64,000 nt of DNA from Microbacteriaceae bacterium PS02066. Lineage in GTDB: Bacteria > Actinomycetota > Actinomycetes > Actinomycetales > Microbacteriaceae. This document shows, piece after piece, positions 40,021 through 49,912 of the stretch. Both the position numbers and the translations under genes were made by a program. Positions within the stretch are counted from its first letter, which is position 1; each line of letters starts with the position of its first letter. The stretch lies in NCBI GenBank assembly GCA_029959545.1, contig JASCPH010000004.1, forward strand, positions 1 through 64,000, in the 5' to 3' direction. A model generated the notes under the pieces. That model was not told where the DNA came from and did no database searches. It worked only from the letters and a program-made list of their open reading frames with translations.

Positions 40021-43000
40021 GTGGACGCAGCTGCGGTGACGCTCGCCTCGTTGCGCGCTGGCCAACGCCTTCGCGGCGTCCTGCCCGGGCAGCCGGTGAC
40101 GCTCGTCGGCGTGACACCTCTGGACGATGCGCTCGTCGAGATCTTCTTCCGCGACGACTCCGGCCGCACCGGCGAACGCATGATCACCGACGCGGATGCC
40201 GGCAAGCTCCAGCTGATCACTGAGCTGGGCAACGCACCTGCGTTCGATGGCGACCCCGACGAGTTCCGACTCGCGGCCGAAGCGCTGCGCATCAAATACG
40301 CCGCGCTCTATGACCCGATGGCCGCGGTGAACAGCTCGGACGTCGACCCCCTGCCGCACCAGATCCGCGCGGTGTACGAGGAACTCCTCCCGCGCATTCC
40401 CCTGCGGTTCCTGCTCGCCGACGATCCCGGCGCCGGCAAGACAATCATGGCCGGCCTCTACCTCAAGGAGCTCATCCTTCGCGCCGACTGCGAACGAGCA
40501 CTGATCGTCGCCCCCGGCGGCCTGGTCGAGCAGTGGCGGGAAGAGCTGTCCCAAAAGTTCGACCTCTCGTTCGAGATCTTCAACCGACAGATGGTCGACG
40601 ACGCGCAGGGTCGCAACGTGTTCGCCGAGCACCCGTTCCTCATCGCACGGATGGACCAACTCTCACGCAGCGACGACCTGATCGAACAGCTTTCCGACGT
40701 CACCTGGGACGCTGTCGTGGTCGATGAGGCGCACCGCATGTCGGCGCACTACTCGTCGTGGGCCGGTCAGGTCGACGAGACGAAGCGGTTCCGACTGGGC
40801 CGCCTGCTCGCGGAGACTGCGCACAATTTCCTCCTCATGACAGCGACTCCGCACGCGGGCAAGGAAGAAGACTTCCAGCTGTTCATGTCGCTGCTGGACC
40901 GCGACCGTTTCGAGGGGCAGTTCCGCGCCGGCGTGCACCGCACTGACACCCGCGGCCTGATGCGGCGCATGGTGAAGGAAGAGCTCCTCACCTTCGAAGG
41001 CAAGCCCCTGTTCCCCGAACGCCGCGCTTACACGGTCGAGTACGAACTGAGCGACCCCGAGCGCGAACTCTACGAACTGGTCACTGGCTACGTACGCACC
41101 GAGATGGGGCGGGCGGAACGCCTCGCGCAGGCCGGCGACAAGAAGCGTGGCAACAACGTGGGCTTCGCGCTCACCGTGCTGCAGCGACGCCTCGCCTCGA
41201 GCCCCGAAGCCATCCTCCGATCACTCGAGCGACGCCAAGTGCGACTCGAGACGCGCTTGAGGGAGTGGCAACGCGCGACCGACGAGGCCCGGTACAGCAC
41301 CTCGATGACCGCGGCGATCGATGAGTGGTCGACGGGCCGCGTGGCCCTCGACTTCCAGGACGCATCCAACACGACGCTGAGCTTCAACCCCGACGAGTTC
41401 GATGACATCGACGAAGAGGTCGCTGAAGACGAGCGCGCGCAGTTCGAGGCGCGCGTAGACGAGGTCGTCGACCTCGCCACCGCCGCCGAGTCGATCGGCG
41501 AGCTTCGCGCAGAAATCGCGATCCTCGAAGACCTCATCCGCGTCGCACGCCGCGTGCGGCTGCTCGACGACGACAAGAAGTGGGTGCAGCTCCGCACGAT
41601 CCTCGACGACCAGCTCCTCGTCCACGACGACTCGGGCGAACCGCGCAAGATCATCATCTTCACCGAGCACAAGGACACTCTCGACTACCTGCGCCAGAAG
41701 ATCACGACACAGCTCGGTCGCCCCGAGTCGGTCATCACGATTCACGGCGGGACCCGCCGCGAAGACCGCAAAGCGGCTCGCGAGCAGTTCACCTACGACC
41801 GCAACACGGTTGTGCTCCTGGCGACGGATGCCGCGGGCGAAGGCCTCAACCTGCAGCGCGCGCACCTCATGGTCAATTACGACCTGCCGTGGAACCCGAA
41901 CCGCATTGAGCAGCGCTTCGGGCGCATCCACCGGATCGGCCAGCGCGAGGTGTGCCACCTGTGGAACATGGTCGCGAAAGACACCCGCGAAGGGGACGTG
42001 TTCACCCGGTTGCTGTCGAAGATCGATCAGATGTCGATCGCGTACAACGGTAACCTGTTTAACGTCCTCGGTGATGCAGATGCTTTCCAGGAGAAGTCGC
42101 TCCGCGAGTTGCTGATCGAGGCGATCCGCTACGGCGACGAGCCCGAACGCAAGGCCGAGCTCGACCGCGTGATCGACGCGAGTGTCGCCCAGGGACTCGA
42201 CACCATGGTCGCCGAGCGCGCGCTGCACCCCGAGATGTACTCATCGATGAATCTCGAAGAGATCCGTGGGCGGATGGAGAAGGCGCGCGAACGCCGGCTG
42301 CAGCCCGGATACATCGCCGCCTTCTTTCTCCCCGCCTTCGAACGCCTCGGCGGCCGCATCCGCCGGCGCGAGAAGGGACGGTACGAAATCACCCGCGTAC
42401 CCCAGCGCATCATCGACACAGCACGCAGACTCAACCGGTGGGCTCCCGTGCCGGAACGGTACGAACGAGTCACGTTCGAGACCGCACACGTTCGCCTCGA
42501 GAACCAGACACAGGCCGCACTCCTCGCCCCCGGCCACCCGCTGCTGCAAGCGGTCATCGAACTCACCATCGAAGACCTGGGGCCGGTGCTCAAACGCGGA
42601 ACGGTGTTCGTCGACCGTCGCGAACAGCAATCCGACCAAATGGCGCTGCTGTATGCCGTCGAGCAGCGCATCCAGAACGCCACCCCCGACGCCGACACCG
42701 TCTCGCACCACTTCGACTACCCCGTCCTCAACACCACGGGGACTGTGACGCTCGCCGCCGCACCGCCCTACCTCGACTACGACGCACCACACGCTGGTGA
42801 GGCTGCAGCAATCGCCGAGGTCCTCGCGGACGAGTGGGCGAAGAACGACCACGAACGCTCCATCCGCGCGTGGGCGTACCGTGACGGCCTCGCACCCCGC
42901 ATGGACGAACTCGCAGCGCGCATCGTCGTGGACGTCGACCGCACCCGCGTGCAGGTCAAGGAACGTCTCCTCGCCGAAATCAACCACTGGGACCGTGAGC

Positions 43001-43620
43001 ACAACCGCCTCGAAGCACTCGAACGCGCGGGAACCATCGGTCGGGTCCGCGCGGAAACAGCGCTGCAACGAGCCCGCCAGCTCGACGAGCGACTCGACAA
43101 GCGGCTCCGCGCCCTCGACGAGAGCACTCAGCTTGTCGCACTTCCCGCAGTCGTGCGCGGATCAGCACTCGTCGTGCCGAGCCAACGACTGTCGACTGGC
43201 GGCGAGGGTGCCGCACCCCAGACCTTCGCGCGCAACACCGAGCTCGTCGAACGCCGAGCCGTCGAGGCCGTCCTAGCCGCCGAACGCGCACTCGGCCGCA
43301 CGCCACACGAAATGCCCCGGAACAACCCCGGATACGACATCCAGTCCTTCGATCCCGACGGACGGATCCACTACATCGAAGTCAAGGGTCGGATCCAAGG
43401 GTCCGACACCTTCACCATCACGACGAACGAGGTCACCTTCGCCCAGACGCAGGGCGACCGCCACCGACTCGCCCTCGTGCTTGTATCGCCGGATGGCGAG
43501 AAGCGGGACCGACTCCGCTACGTGCTCGACGCGTTCACCCACATAGAGCCATCCGCGACAACCCGGTCGTACAACGAGGAGTGGCGCGACTACTGGGATC
43601 GCGGAGGCCCACCTCAATGA
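40021..43620 (+). CDS. SNF2-family helicase with C-terminal DUF3883 (DrmD-like)
   Basis: 1199 residues from GTG 40021 (GGGGAGG upstream). Walker A ADDPGAGKT (about 133-141), DEAH box VVVDEAHRM (about 233-241), motif V-like LATDAAGEGLNLQ (about 600) and motif VI RFGRIHRIGQ (about 633-642). The C-terminal 130 residues hold VERRAVEAVLAAERALGR … GYDIQSFDPDGRIHYIEVKG, a DUF3883 module with a nuclease-like E-x-K. Resembles DISARM DrmD. Followed 37 nt later by the DUF1156 methyltransferase; probably the translocase/effector of the system. Confidence 0.85.
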   Translation: MDAAAVTLASLRAGQRLRGVLPGQPVTLVGVTPLDDALVEIFFRDDSGRTGERMITDADAGKLQLITELGNAPAFDGDPDEFRLAAEALRIKYAALYDPMAAVNSSDVDPLPHQIRAVYEELLPRIPLRFLLADDPGAGKTIMAGLYLKELILRADCERALIVAPGGLVEQWREELSQKFDLSFEIFNRQMVDDAQGRNVFAEHPFLIARMDQLSRSDDLIEQLSDVTWDAVVVDEAHRMSAHYSSWAGQVDETKRFRLGRLLAETAHNFLLMTATPHAGKEEDFQLFMSLLDRDRFEGQFRAGVHRTDTRGLMRRMVKEELLTFEGKPLFPERRAYTVEYELSDPERELYELVTGYVRTEMGRAERLAQAGDKKRGNNVGFALTVLQRRLASSPEAILRSLERRQVRLETRLREWQRATDEARYSTSMTAAIDEWSTGRVALDFQDASNTTLSFNPDEFDDIDEEVAEDERAQFEARVDEVVDLATAAESIGELRAEIAILEDLIRVARRVRLLDDDKKWVQLRTILDDQLLVHDDSGEPRKIIIFTEHKDTLDYLRQKITTQLGRPESVITIHGGTRREDRKAAREQFTYDRNTVVLLATDAAGEGLNLQRAHLMVNYDLPWNPNRIEQRFGRIHRIGQREVCHLWNMVAKDTREGDVFTRLLSKIDQMSIAYNGNLFNVLGDADAFQEKSLRELLIEAIRYGDEPERKAELDRVIDASVAQGLDTMVAERALHPEMYSSMNLEEIRGRMEKARERRLQPGYIAAFFLPAFERLGGRIRRREKGRYEITRVPQRIIDTARRLNRWAPVPERYERVTFETAHVRLENQTQAALLAPGHPLLQAVIELTIEDLGPVLKRGTVFVDRREQQSDQMALLYAVEQRIQNATPDADTVSHHFDYPVLNTTGTVTLAAAPPYLDYDAPHAGEAAAIAEVLADEWAKNDHERSIRAWAYRDGLAPRMDELAARIVVDVDRTRVQVKERLLAEINHWDREHNRLEALERAGTIGRVRAETALQRARQLDERLDKRLRALDESTQLVALPAVVRGSALVVPSQRLSTGGEGAAPQTFARNTELVERRAVEAVLAAERALGRTPHEMPRNNPGYDIQSFDPDGRIHYIEVKGRIQGSDTFTITTNEVTFAQTQGDRHRLALVLVSPDGEKRDRLRYVLDAFTHIEPSATTRSYNEEWRDYWDRGGPPQ

Positions 43621-43657
43621 ACGCCGCTTCGTATACCTTCCGCCCGAGAGAGATGCC

Positions 43658-46447
43658 GTGACTAACACCCCGAAGAAGAAGCTAATTGAGGTCTCACTGC
43701 CACTCGAGGCCATCAACGCCGCCCTCAAAGCCGAGAAGTCTCGGAAGGTGGGCAAGCCCCAGCAAGTCCATCATTGGTGGGCGCGTCGCCCCATTACGGC
43801 CGCGCGTGCTGTCCTTTTCGCGCAGCTCGTTGATGACCCCTCCTCGCACCCCGACCGCTTTCCGTCAATCGAGTCGCAAGATATGGAGCGCGCGCGTCTA
43901 CACCGCCTCATCGAGAAGCTCGTTCTCTGGGATAGCGCATACAACGTTGGGGTGCTCCAGGAAGCGAAGAATGAGATCCTTCGAAGCACCGGTGGGCGCC
44001 TGCCGACTGTCATCGACCCGTTTGCAGGCGGCGGATCGATCCCTCTCGAGGCTCAAAGGCTCGGGCTACCCGCGATCGCCTCTGACCTGAACCCGGTCGC
44101 CGTGCTGATCAACCTTGCGCTCATCGACCTTCCCGCGCGGTTTGCCGATCGGACTCCGGTGCATCCATCCGCGGTCGGGAAGCAGATGTCCTGGCTCGGC
44201 GCGCAGGGTTTGGCCGCGGACCTCCGTGAGTACGGAAACATAGTGCGCGCGGAGCTCTCTGATCGTCTCCGCCACCTTTACCCAGACGTAGTCGACGAGA
44301 CAGGAACTAGACGGCGGGTAATCTCCTGGGTCTGGGCACGGACGGTTAGGAGCCCGAACCCCTCCAATCCCATTCGAACTCCGCTCGTTCGTACCTGGTG
44401 GCTAAGCAAGAAGAAGGGCAAAGAGGCCTACATCGTCCCAGAAGTCGTGGATGGCGAGGTTCACTACACCGTGCGGAATGACTCGCATGGTCCGCGTGGC
44501 GACGCCGAGTGGACGATCAAGCACCCTCGCGGGGCCAAGTCAGTTGGGGATGGAACCCCGTTCAGCTACGACTACATCCGCGCTGAGGGTCGAGCGGGTC
44601 GCATGGGCGACCAACTGATCGCCGTAGTTGCCGAGGGGCCGAAGGGCAGGATCTATTTGCCGCCCTCCGCCGAGCAGGAACGCGTTGCCCGCATCCCCAG
44701 ACCATCCGTGCCAGGCCTGGACCAACCAATGTCCACGAACGCTCGATGGTTCTCGCCGCCCCAGTACGGTCTGGACACGTTTGGGGATCTCTTCACTCCC
44801 CGTCAGCTCACCGCGCTCAATACTTTGACCGAGCTGATTCCGGCCGCGCGCGACAGGGCTCTGCACGATGCGGTCGCCGCGGGATGGCCGTCGGGAGTTC
44901 CGCTCCACCAGGGGGGTAACGGTGCTGAAGCCTACGCGGACGCTATCGCCGTTGGACTCGCCATGGTGGTCTCACGGCTTACCGATTGGCTCAACAGCTT
45001 GTGTAGCTGGGAAAACGTCGGTCAGGTGTCGCAACACCTATTTGGCCAGCAGTCCGTGTCCATGGCTTGGGACTACTCGGAGGCAAACGTACTGGCCGAG
45101 AGCGGCGGGTCGTTCGCCGCAGCGCTCTCCCACGTAGCGCGGGCGTGGGAGCTTGCACGCACAGGAGGGCCGATCGGGACAGTACAGCAGGCAGATGCCT
45201 CCTCCCTCGAGTACCACGACCTCGTAGTTTCGACCGACCCTCCGTACTACGACAACATCGGCTATGCAGACCTGTCGGACTTCTTCTATATCTGGCTCAG
45301 GCATTGCCTGGAGCCAACGTTGCCCGATCTGTTTGCGACTCTATTGGTGCCGAAGGTCGACGAGTTGATTGCGAATCCCGACAGGCACGGGGGGTCGGAC
45401 GGCGCCAAGTCATTCTTCATCGCCGGATTTAACCGAGTGTTCGAGAGGATGCGCCAGGGTGCCAACCCGGACATCCCGCTGACTGTCTACTACGCCTACA
45501 AACAGCAGGAGTCGAGCGGCGATGGACGAACCTCATCCGGCTGGCACACGCTACTGTCCGGCTTGATCAAAACAGGCTGGGAGGTTACGGCGACGTGGCC
45601 GATGAGAACCGAGATGGCTACTCGTCTCATCGGCGCTAACTCCAACGCGCTCGCGTCATCAATTGTCCTGACGTGTCGGCCGCGGCCCGATGACGCAGCG
45701 GCAACGACTCGTCGTGCTTTCGTCGGAGAGTTGAAGGCCGAGTTGCCCGACGCATTGCGCGCACTGATCCAGGGCACCATCGCTCCTGTTGACCTCGCTC
45801 AGGCGGCTATCGGCCCTGGTGTATCAGTCTTTTCGCGGTACTCGCGCGTTCGCGAGGCAGACGGATCGGACATGAGCGTGGAGAATGCCCTCCTGCTTAT
45901 CAACGCAACACTTGACGAGGTGATAGGCGAGCAGGAGTCCGACTTTGACCCTGACACCCGCTTCGCCGTCAAGTGGTATCGACAGTATGGATGGGCTGAG
46001 GAGAACTCGGGCGTCGCAGACCAACTAGCGCGCTCGTCCGACACCTCTGTCGGCGCCCTTGAACGCGGGGGCATTTTCGAGGCAAAGGGCGGCAAAGCAC
46101 GTCTACTCTCACCAGTCCAACTCGAAGACGCGTGGGACGTCACCGCCGACGAGCGCGTTAGCGTGTGGGAGGCAACAGTTCGGCTCGCCGCCCTCATGGC
46201 GAAGCACGGCGCCGATCAAGTCGCCCCCCTGATCCCCTCTGTGCAGACTCGAGTGAATCTCGACGCGGTGAAAGAGCTTGGCTTCCTGCTCTTCCATGAG
46301 GCCGAGAAGAAGGGCGACACCAAGGATGCGATTCTCTTCAACGGCTTGGTGAGCGCATGGGGTGATGTAAACGAGCAGGCACGGAAGAACGCCGGTTCTC
46401 CACGTGCCGTCCAGCAAGCGTTCGACTTCGATGAGGATGGGGACTGA
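43658..46447 (+). CDS. DUF1156 adenine-specific DNA methyltransferase
   Basis: 929 residues from GTG 43658. N-terminal DUF1156 signature: VHHWWARRPITAARAVLFAQ. SAM-binding motif I DPFAGGGSIPLEAQRLG (about 121-137), catalytic DPPYYDNIGYADLSDFFYIW (about 527-546). Codon use is more relaxed and AT-richer than in its neighbours, hinting at a separate origin. It should mark self DNA by N6-adenine methylation. Between the SNF2 helicase and the DUF499 ATPase, a grouping seen in predicted defence islands. Confidence 0.85.
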   Translation: MTNTPKKKLIEVSLPLEAINAALKAEKSRKVGKPQQVHHWWARRPITAARAVLFAQLVDDPSSHPDRFPSIESQDMERARLHRLIEKLVLWDSAYNVGVLQEAKNEILRSTGGRLPTVIDPFAGGGSIPLEAQRLGLPAIASDLNPVAVLINLALIDLPARFADRTPVHPSAVGKQMSWLGAQGLAADLREYGNIVRAELSDRLRHLYPDVVDETGTRRRVISWVWARTVRSPNPSNPIRTPLVRTWWLSKKKGKEAYIVPEVVDGEVHYTVRNDSHGPRGDAEWTIKHPRGAKSVGDGTPFSYDYIRAEGRAGRMGDQLIAVVAEGPKGRIYLPPSAEQERVARIPRPSVPGLDQPMSTNARWFSPPQYGLDTFGDLFTPRQLTALNTLTELIPAARDRALHDAVAAGWPSGVPLHQGGNGAEAYADAIAVGLAMVVSRLTDWLNSLCSWENVGQVSQHLFGQQSVSMAWDYSEANVLAESGGSFAAALSHVARAWELARTGGPIGTVQQADASSLEYHDLVVSTDPPYYDNIGYADLSDFFYIWLRHCLEPTLPDLFATLLVPKVDELIANPDRHGGSDGAKSFFIAGFNRVFERMRQGANPDIPLTVYYAYKQQESSGDGRTSSGWHTLLSGLIKTGWEVTATWPMRTEMATRLIGANSNALASSIVLTCRPRPDDAAATTRRAFVGELKAELPDALRALIQGTIAPVDLAQAAIGPGVSVFSRYSRVREADGSDMSVENALLLINATLDEVIGEQESDFDPDTRFAVKWYRQYGWAEENSGVADQLARSSDTSVGALERGGIFEAKGGKARLLSPVQLEDAWDVTADERVSVWEATVRLAALMAKHGADQVAPLIPSVQTRVNLDAVKELGFLLFHEAEKKGDTKDAILFNGLVSAWGDVNEQARKNAGSPRAVQQAFDFDEDGD

Positions 46448-46452
46448 GTTCG

Positions 46453-49400
46453 ATGGCGATGAACAACCGTGACCGCGTGGGCAAGGCGTTCGATCTGTTG
46501 TCGGAGGGACTGCTGGATTCCGTCGACGAAGTGATGACCGCCGCGTACGGCACGTCGGACTGGCCCGCTGCGTGGGCACAAGAAGATGCTCAGCGTCGCG
46601 GCGGCCCAGCCCGGACCTTGGCGAAGCACGATGTGCAGGTGCAACTTCGCGCGATCACCGAGCAGGGCTACCGATTCAAGGACATGCTGTCGCGCGCGCA
46701 GCAGGGCTTCGGTTCCGAACTGCGCGAGACGCGCAATCTGTGGGCACACAACGAGCCGTTCAGTTCTGATGACGCGGCACGTGCGCTCGACACGATCGAG
46801 CGTCTGCTTCACGCCGTCGGCGCTGTCGACTCCGCTGAGGACGTCCGCAAGCTCCGCGTCGACCTGCAGCGCACCGTCTTCGAGGATCAGACACGCAAGC
46901 AGGTTAAGCGGACGACCGTGACCCTCGACCCGGGTTCAGGTCTGCAGCCCTGGCGAGAGGTGATTCGTCCGCACGATGATGTGGCACGCGGCGAGTTCAC
47001 AGCATCCGAGTTCGCTGCCGACCTGCATCTCGTGCGAACAGGTCAGGCGACGAGCCCCGAGTATGGCGATCCGGTCGAGTTCTTCACACGCACGTACCTC
47101 ACGGAAGGTCTGCGGGATCTGCTGTCGCGCGCGCTCCGACGCGTGGGCGGCGGGGACGGGAACGCGAGTCCGGTCGTCAACCTGCAGACCAACTTCGGTG
47201 GCGGCAAGACGCACTCAATGCTCGCTCTCTATCACCTCTTCAGCGGCACGCCAGCGAAGGACTTCCCCCAGGAGCTGCAAGAGCTCATTGCCGAGACCGG
47301 GAACCCGGATCTTGCGGGACTGGGCGTCAAGCGCGTCGCGCTCGTCGGCACGTACTTGAAGGCCGGATCACCGCTCATCAAGGACGACGGGACGGAGGTG
47401 CGCACGCTCTGGGGTGAGCTCGCATGGCAGCTCGGAGGCCGCGAGGCGTACGACCTCATAGCTGAAGACGACCGAGCTGGTACCAACCCGGGCGAAGCGC
47501 TGCGGACCCTGATCGCGAAGTATTCGCCGGCGCTGATCCTGATCGACGAGTGGGTCGCGTACGCGCGGCAGCTCGTCACGGACAAGGAGCTTCCGTCAGG
47601 CTCGTTCGAGACGCAGTTCACGTTCGCGCAGTCCCTGACCGAAGTTGTCCGATCGGTGCCCGGCGCGATGCTCGTCGTCTCGATCCCGGCATCCGATACC
47701 GGTGATGCGGGGAGCGGAAGCGACATCGAAATAGGTGGCGCCAACGGCCAGCTCGCGCTGGAACGCCTGCAAAACGTTATCCGCCGCGTCGCCGACCAGT
47801 GGCGACCTTCGAGCAAAGACGAGTCGTTCGAGATCGTCCGCCGCCGGCTGTTTCAAGCGCCGAACGCTGAGGGGCTGACCACGATCTCCGCAGTAGCGCG
47901 CAGCTTCGTCACTCTGTATCGGAGCAACACCGCGTTGTTTCCGCGGGATGCCGCGGCACCGAGCGATGACTACGAGCAGCGCATCCGCTCGTCGTACCCG
48001 CTACACCCCGAGCTGCTGGATCGTCTATACGAGGATTGGTCCACGCTCGAGCGATTCCAGCGCACCCGCGGCGTGCTCAAGCTCGTGTCCTCGATCGTGC
48101 ACGAACTGTGGGCATCCAACGACACGTCGCCGTTGATCCTCCCTGGCAACGTGCCGCTGGAGGCGACGACGGTCAATACCGACCTCACCCAGTACCTCGA
48201 GGACCAGTGGAAACCGATCATCGACTCCGACATCGATGGCCCTGGGTCGATGGCGCAGCAGATCGACCTTGACCGCCCCAACTTGGGGCAGCGGTTCGTA
48301 ACCCAGCGGATCGCGCGAACGATCTTCATGGGCGCCGCCCCGCGGATCAAGGCGTCGCGGAAGGGCTTGGACAAGCAGTACGTCTGGCTCGGAACCGCAG
48401 CTCCCGGTGACACGCTTGGCAACTTCGGCAGTGCTATCGAGCTGCTCGCTCAGCGGTCGACGTACTTCTACGAGGAGCAGGGCCACTACTGGTTCGACAC
48501 GCAGCCGTCGGTTACCAAGACTGCGAACGACTATGCCGAGCGACTCCGCGAAGACGTCGAGACCGTGTGGAACGAGATCACCGAGCGACTTCGCAGCGAG
48601 GAACGTGCGCGCGGTGTCTTCGATCGGGTGCACGTTGCACCGGCATCCAGCGCTGACATCCCCGACCTTGAGGATGCGCGACTGGTGATCGTTCACCCGC
48701 GCCACTCGCGGCGGAAGTCGGATGGTGCCGACTCGTCCGCCCACCAGTGGGTGCGCGACGCGATCGAGACCAAGGGCGCCAGCCAGCGTGTGCACCGCAA
48801 CACCCTCGTGTTCCTCGTCGCGGACAAGAGCGAGCTCGAGAGTCTCGAGGCCGCTGCGCGCAGCTACCTCGCATGGAAGCGTGTGCAGGCGACCAGCGAG
48901 AGCCTCAACCTGTCGGTGCAGCAGCGGAAGCAGACCGACGACTGGGTCACACGCCTCGACCGCACCGTTTCGGACCGGATCCGCGACACCTTCGTGTGGG
49001 CGGTCTATCCCGAGCAGTTCGACGCCACCAAACCGTTCGAGCTGATCACGGACAAGGTGCCTGACTCCAACGGCCGCTCTCTTGCGGAGCGCGTGGCTGC
49101 AAAGCTATCCCGTGACGATCAGCTCGTGACCGAGCTTGGTGCGCCGATCCTCGGTGCCACGCTGCATCAGGAGCTCGGACAGCTGTGGCGGGAGAAGGGC
49201 GAGATCAGCGTCGGCGAGTTGTGGGGATACTTCACTCGGTACGTCTACCTGCCGCGCCTCGTTCGCCGAGAAACTCTCGACTCGGCGATCGAACGGTCGC
49301 TCAACTCCGTCCTCGTCGACGGCGAGAAGTTCGCAATCGCGACGGCGAAGGACACCGAGGCTGATCGCTACCGCGGACTGATCGTCCCGCCGGCACACAA

Positions 49401-49845
49401 CGCCGCGATCCAGGTCACCAACGGCACGCTGCTCGTGGACTGGAACAAGGCCGAGGAGCAGGCATCGGCGGATCGCATCGCCGCGGCTCGTGAGGCTGCT
49501 GCGCGCGCGGCGGCCGACGGTGCCGCGGAGGTCGGGCCGGTTGACATCGTCCTGATCGTTGACGATTCGGACGAGGCGGAGGCGCCGAGTGAAGCGAGCT
49601 TCGCGGAGCGAGGCCCCAGCCGCTACTTCGGCTCCGTGAAGGTCGATCCTGATCGGTATTCACGCGACATAGGGAATGTGACTCGCGAGATCATCGATCG
49701 CCTCGCTGGCGCCGGCGCCAGGCTCGAGATCACCATCGACATCCAGGCCAGCAAGAGCGACGGCTTCGACGAGGGTGAGGTGCGCACCATCTCCGAGAAC
49801 GCGCGCGTGCTCAAGTTCGACCCGAGCTCCGGCTTCGAGCATTGA
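46453..49845 (+). CDS. Swt1-type HEPN + DUF499 ATPase
   Basis: 1130 residues from ATG 46453 (ATG 46459 also possible), 5 nt after the methyltransferase stop. The N-terminal 130 residues form a HEPN domain (FKDMLSRAQQGFGSELRETR then NLWAHN, giving R-x4-H), expected to be an RNase or RNA-binding module. Walker A is NFGGGKTHSML (about 246-256), Walker B ALILIDEWVAYARQL (about 358-372). The remainder fits DUF499, a large AAA-type ATPase found with DUF1156 methyltransferases. The C-terminal tail (RYFGSVKVDPDRYSRD … VTREIIDRLAGAGA) is typical of DUF499 proteins. Core of the system. Confidence 0.8.
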   Translation: MAMNNRDRVGKAFDLLSEGLLDSVDEVMTAAYGTSDWPAAWAQEDAQRRGGPARTLAKHDVQVQLRAITEQGYRFKDMLSRAQQGFGSELRETRNLWAHNEPFSSDDAARALDTIERLLHAVGAVDSAEDVRKLRVDLQRTVFEDQTRKQVKRTTVTLDPGSGLQPWREVIRPHDDVARGEFTASEFAADLHLVRTGQATSPEYGDPVEFFTRTYLTEGLRDLLSRALRRVGGGDGNASPVVNLQTNFGGGKTHSMLALYHLFSGTPAKDFPQELQELIAETGNPDLAGLGVKRVALVGTYLKAGSPLIKDDGTEVRTLWGELAWQLGGREAYDLIAEDDRAGTNPGEALRTLIAKYSPALILIDEWVAYARQLVTDKELPSGSFETQFTFAQSLTEVVRSVPGAMLVVSIPASDTGDAGSGSDIEIGGANGQLALERLQNVIRRVADQWRPSSKDESFEIVRRRLFQAPNAEGLTTISAVARSFVTLYRSNTALFPRDAAAPSDDYEQRIRSSYPLHPELLDRLYEDWSTLERFQRTRGVLKLVSSIVHELWASNDTSPLILPGNVPLEATTVNTDLTQYLEDQWKPIIDSDIDGPGSMAQQIDLDRPNLGQRFVTQRIARTIFMGAAPRIKASRKGLDKQYVWLGTAAPGDTLGNFGSAIELLAQRSTYFYEEQGHYWFDTQPSVTKTANDYAERLREDVETVWNEITERLRSEERARGVFDRVHVAPASSADIPDLEDARLVIVHPRHSRRKSDGADSSAHQWVRDAIETKGASQRVHRNTLVFLVADKSELESLEAAARSYLAWKRVQATSESLNLSVQQRKQTDDWVTRLDRTVSDRIRDTFVWAVYPEQFDATKPFELITDKVPDSNGRSLAERVAAKLSRDDQLVTELGAPILGATLHQELGQLWREKGEISVGELWGYFTRYVYLPRLVRRETLDSAIERSLNSVLVDGEKFAIATAKDTEADRYRGLIVPPAHNAAIQVTNGTLLVDWNKAEEQASADRIAAAREAAARAAADGAAEVGPVDIVLIVDDSDEAEAPSEASFAERGPSRYFGSVKVDPDRYSRDIGNVTREIIDRLAGAGARLEITIDIQASKSDGFDEGEVRTISENARVLKFDPSSGFEH

Positions 49846-49912
49846 TGAAGGCAATACTCCCACTACCCACGAGCGCGAGTTGGACCAGCAGCAAGATGAA
49901 GGGAGCTTCAGG

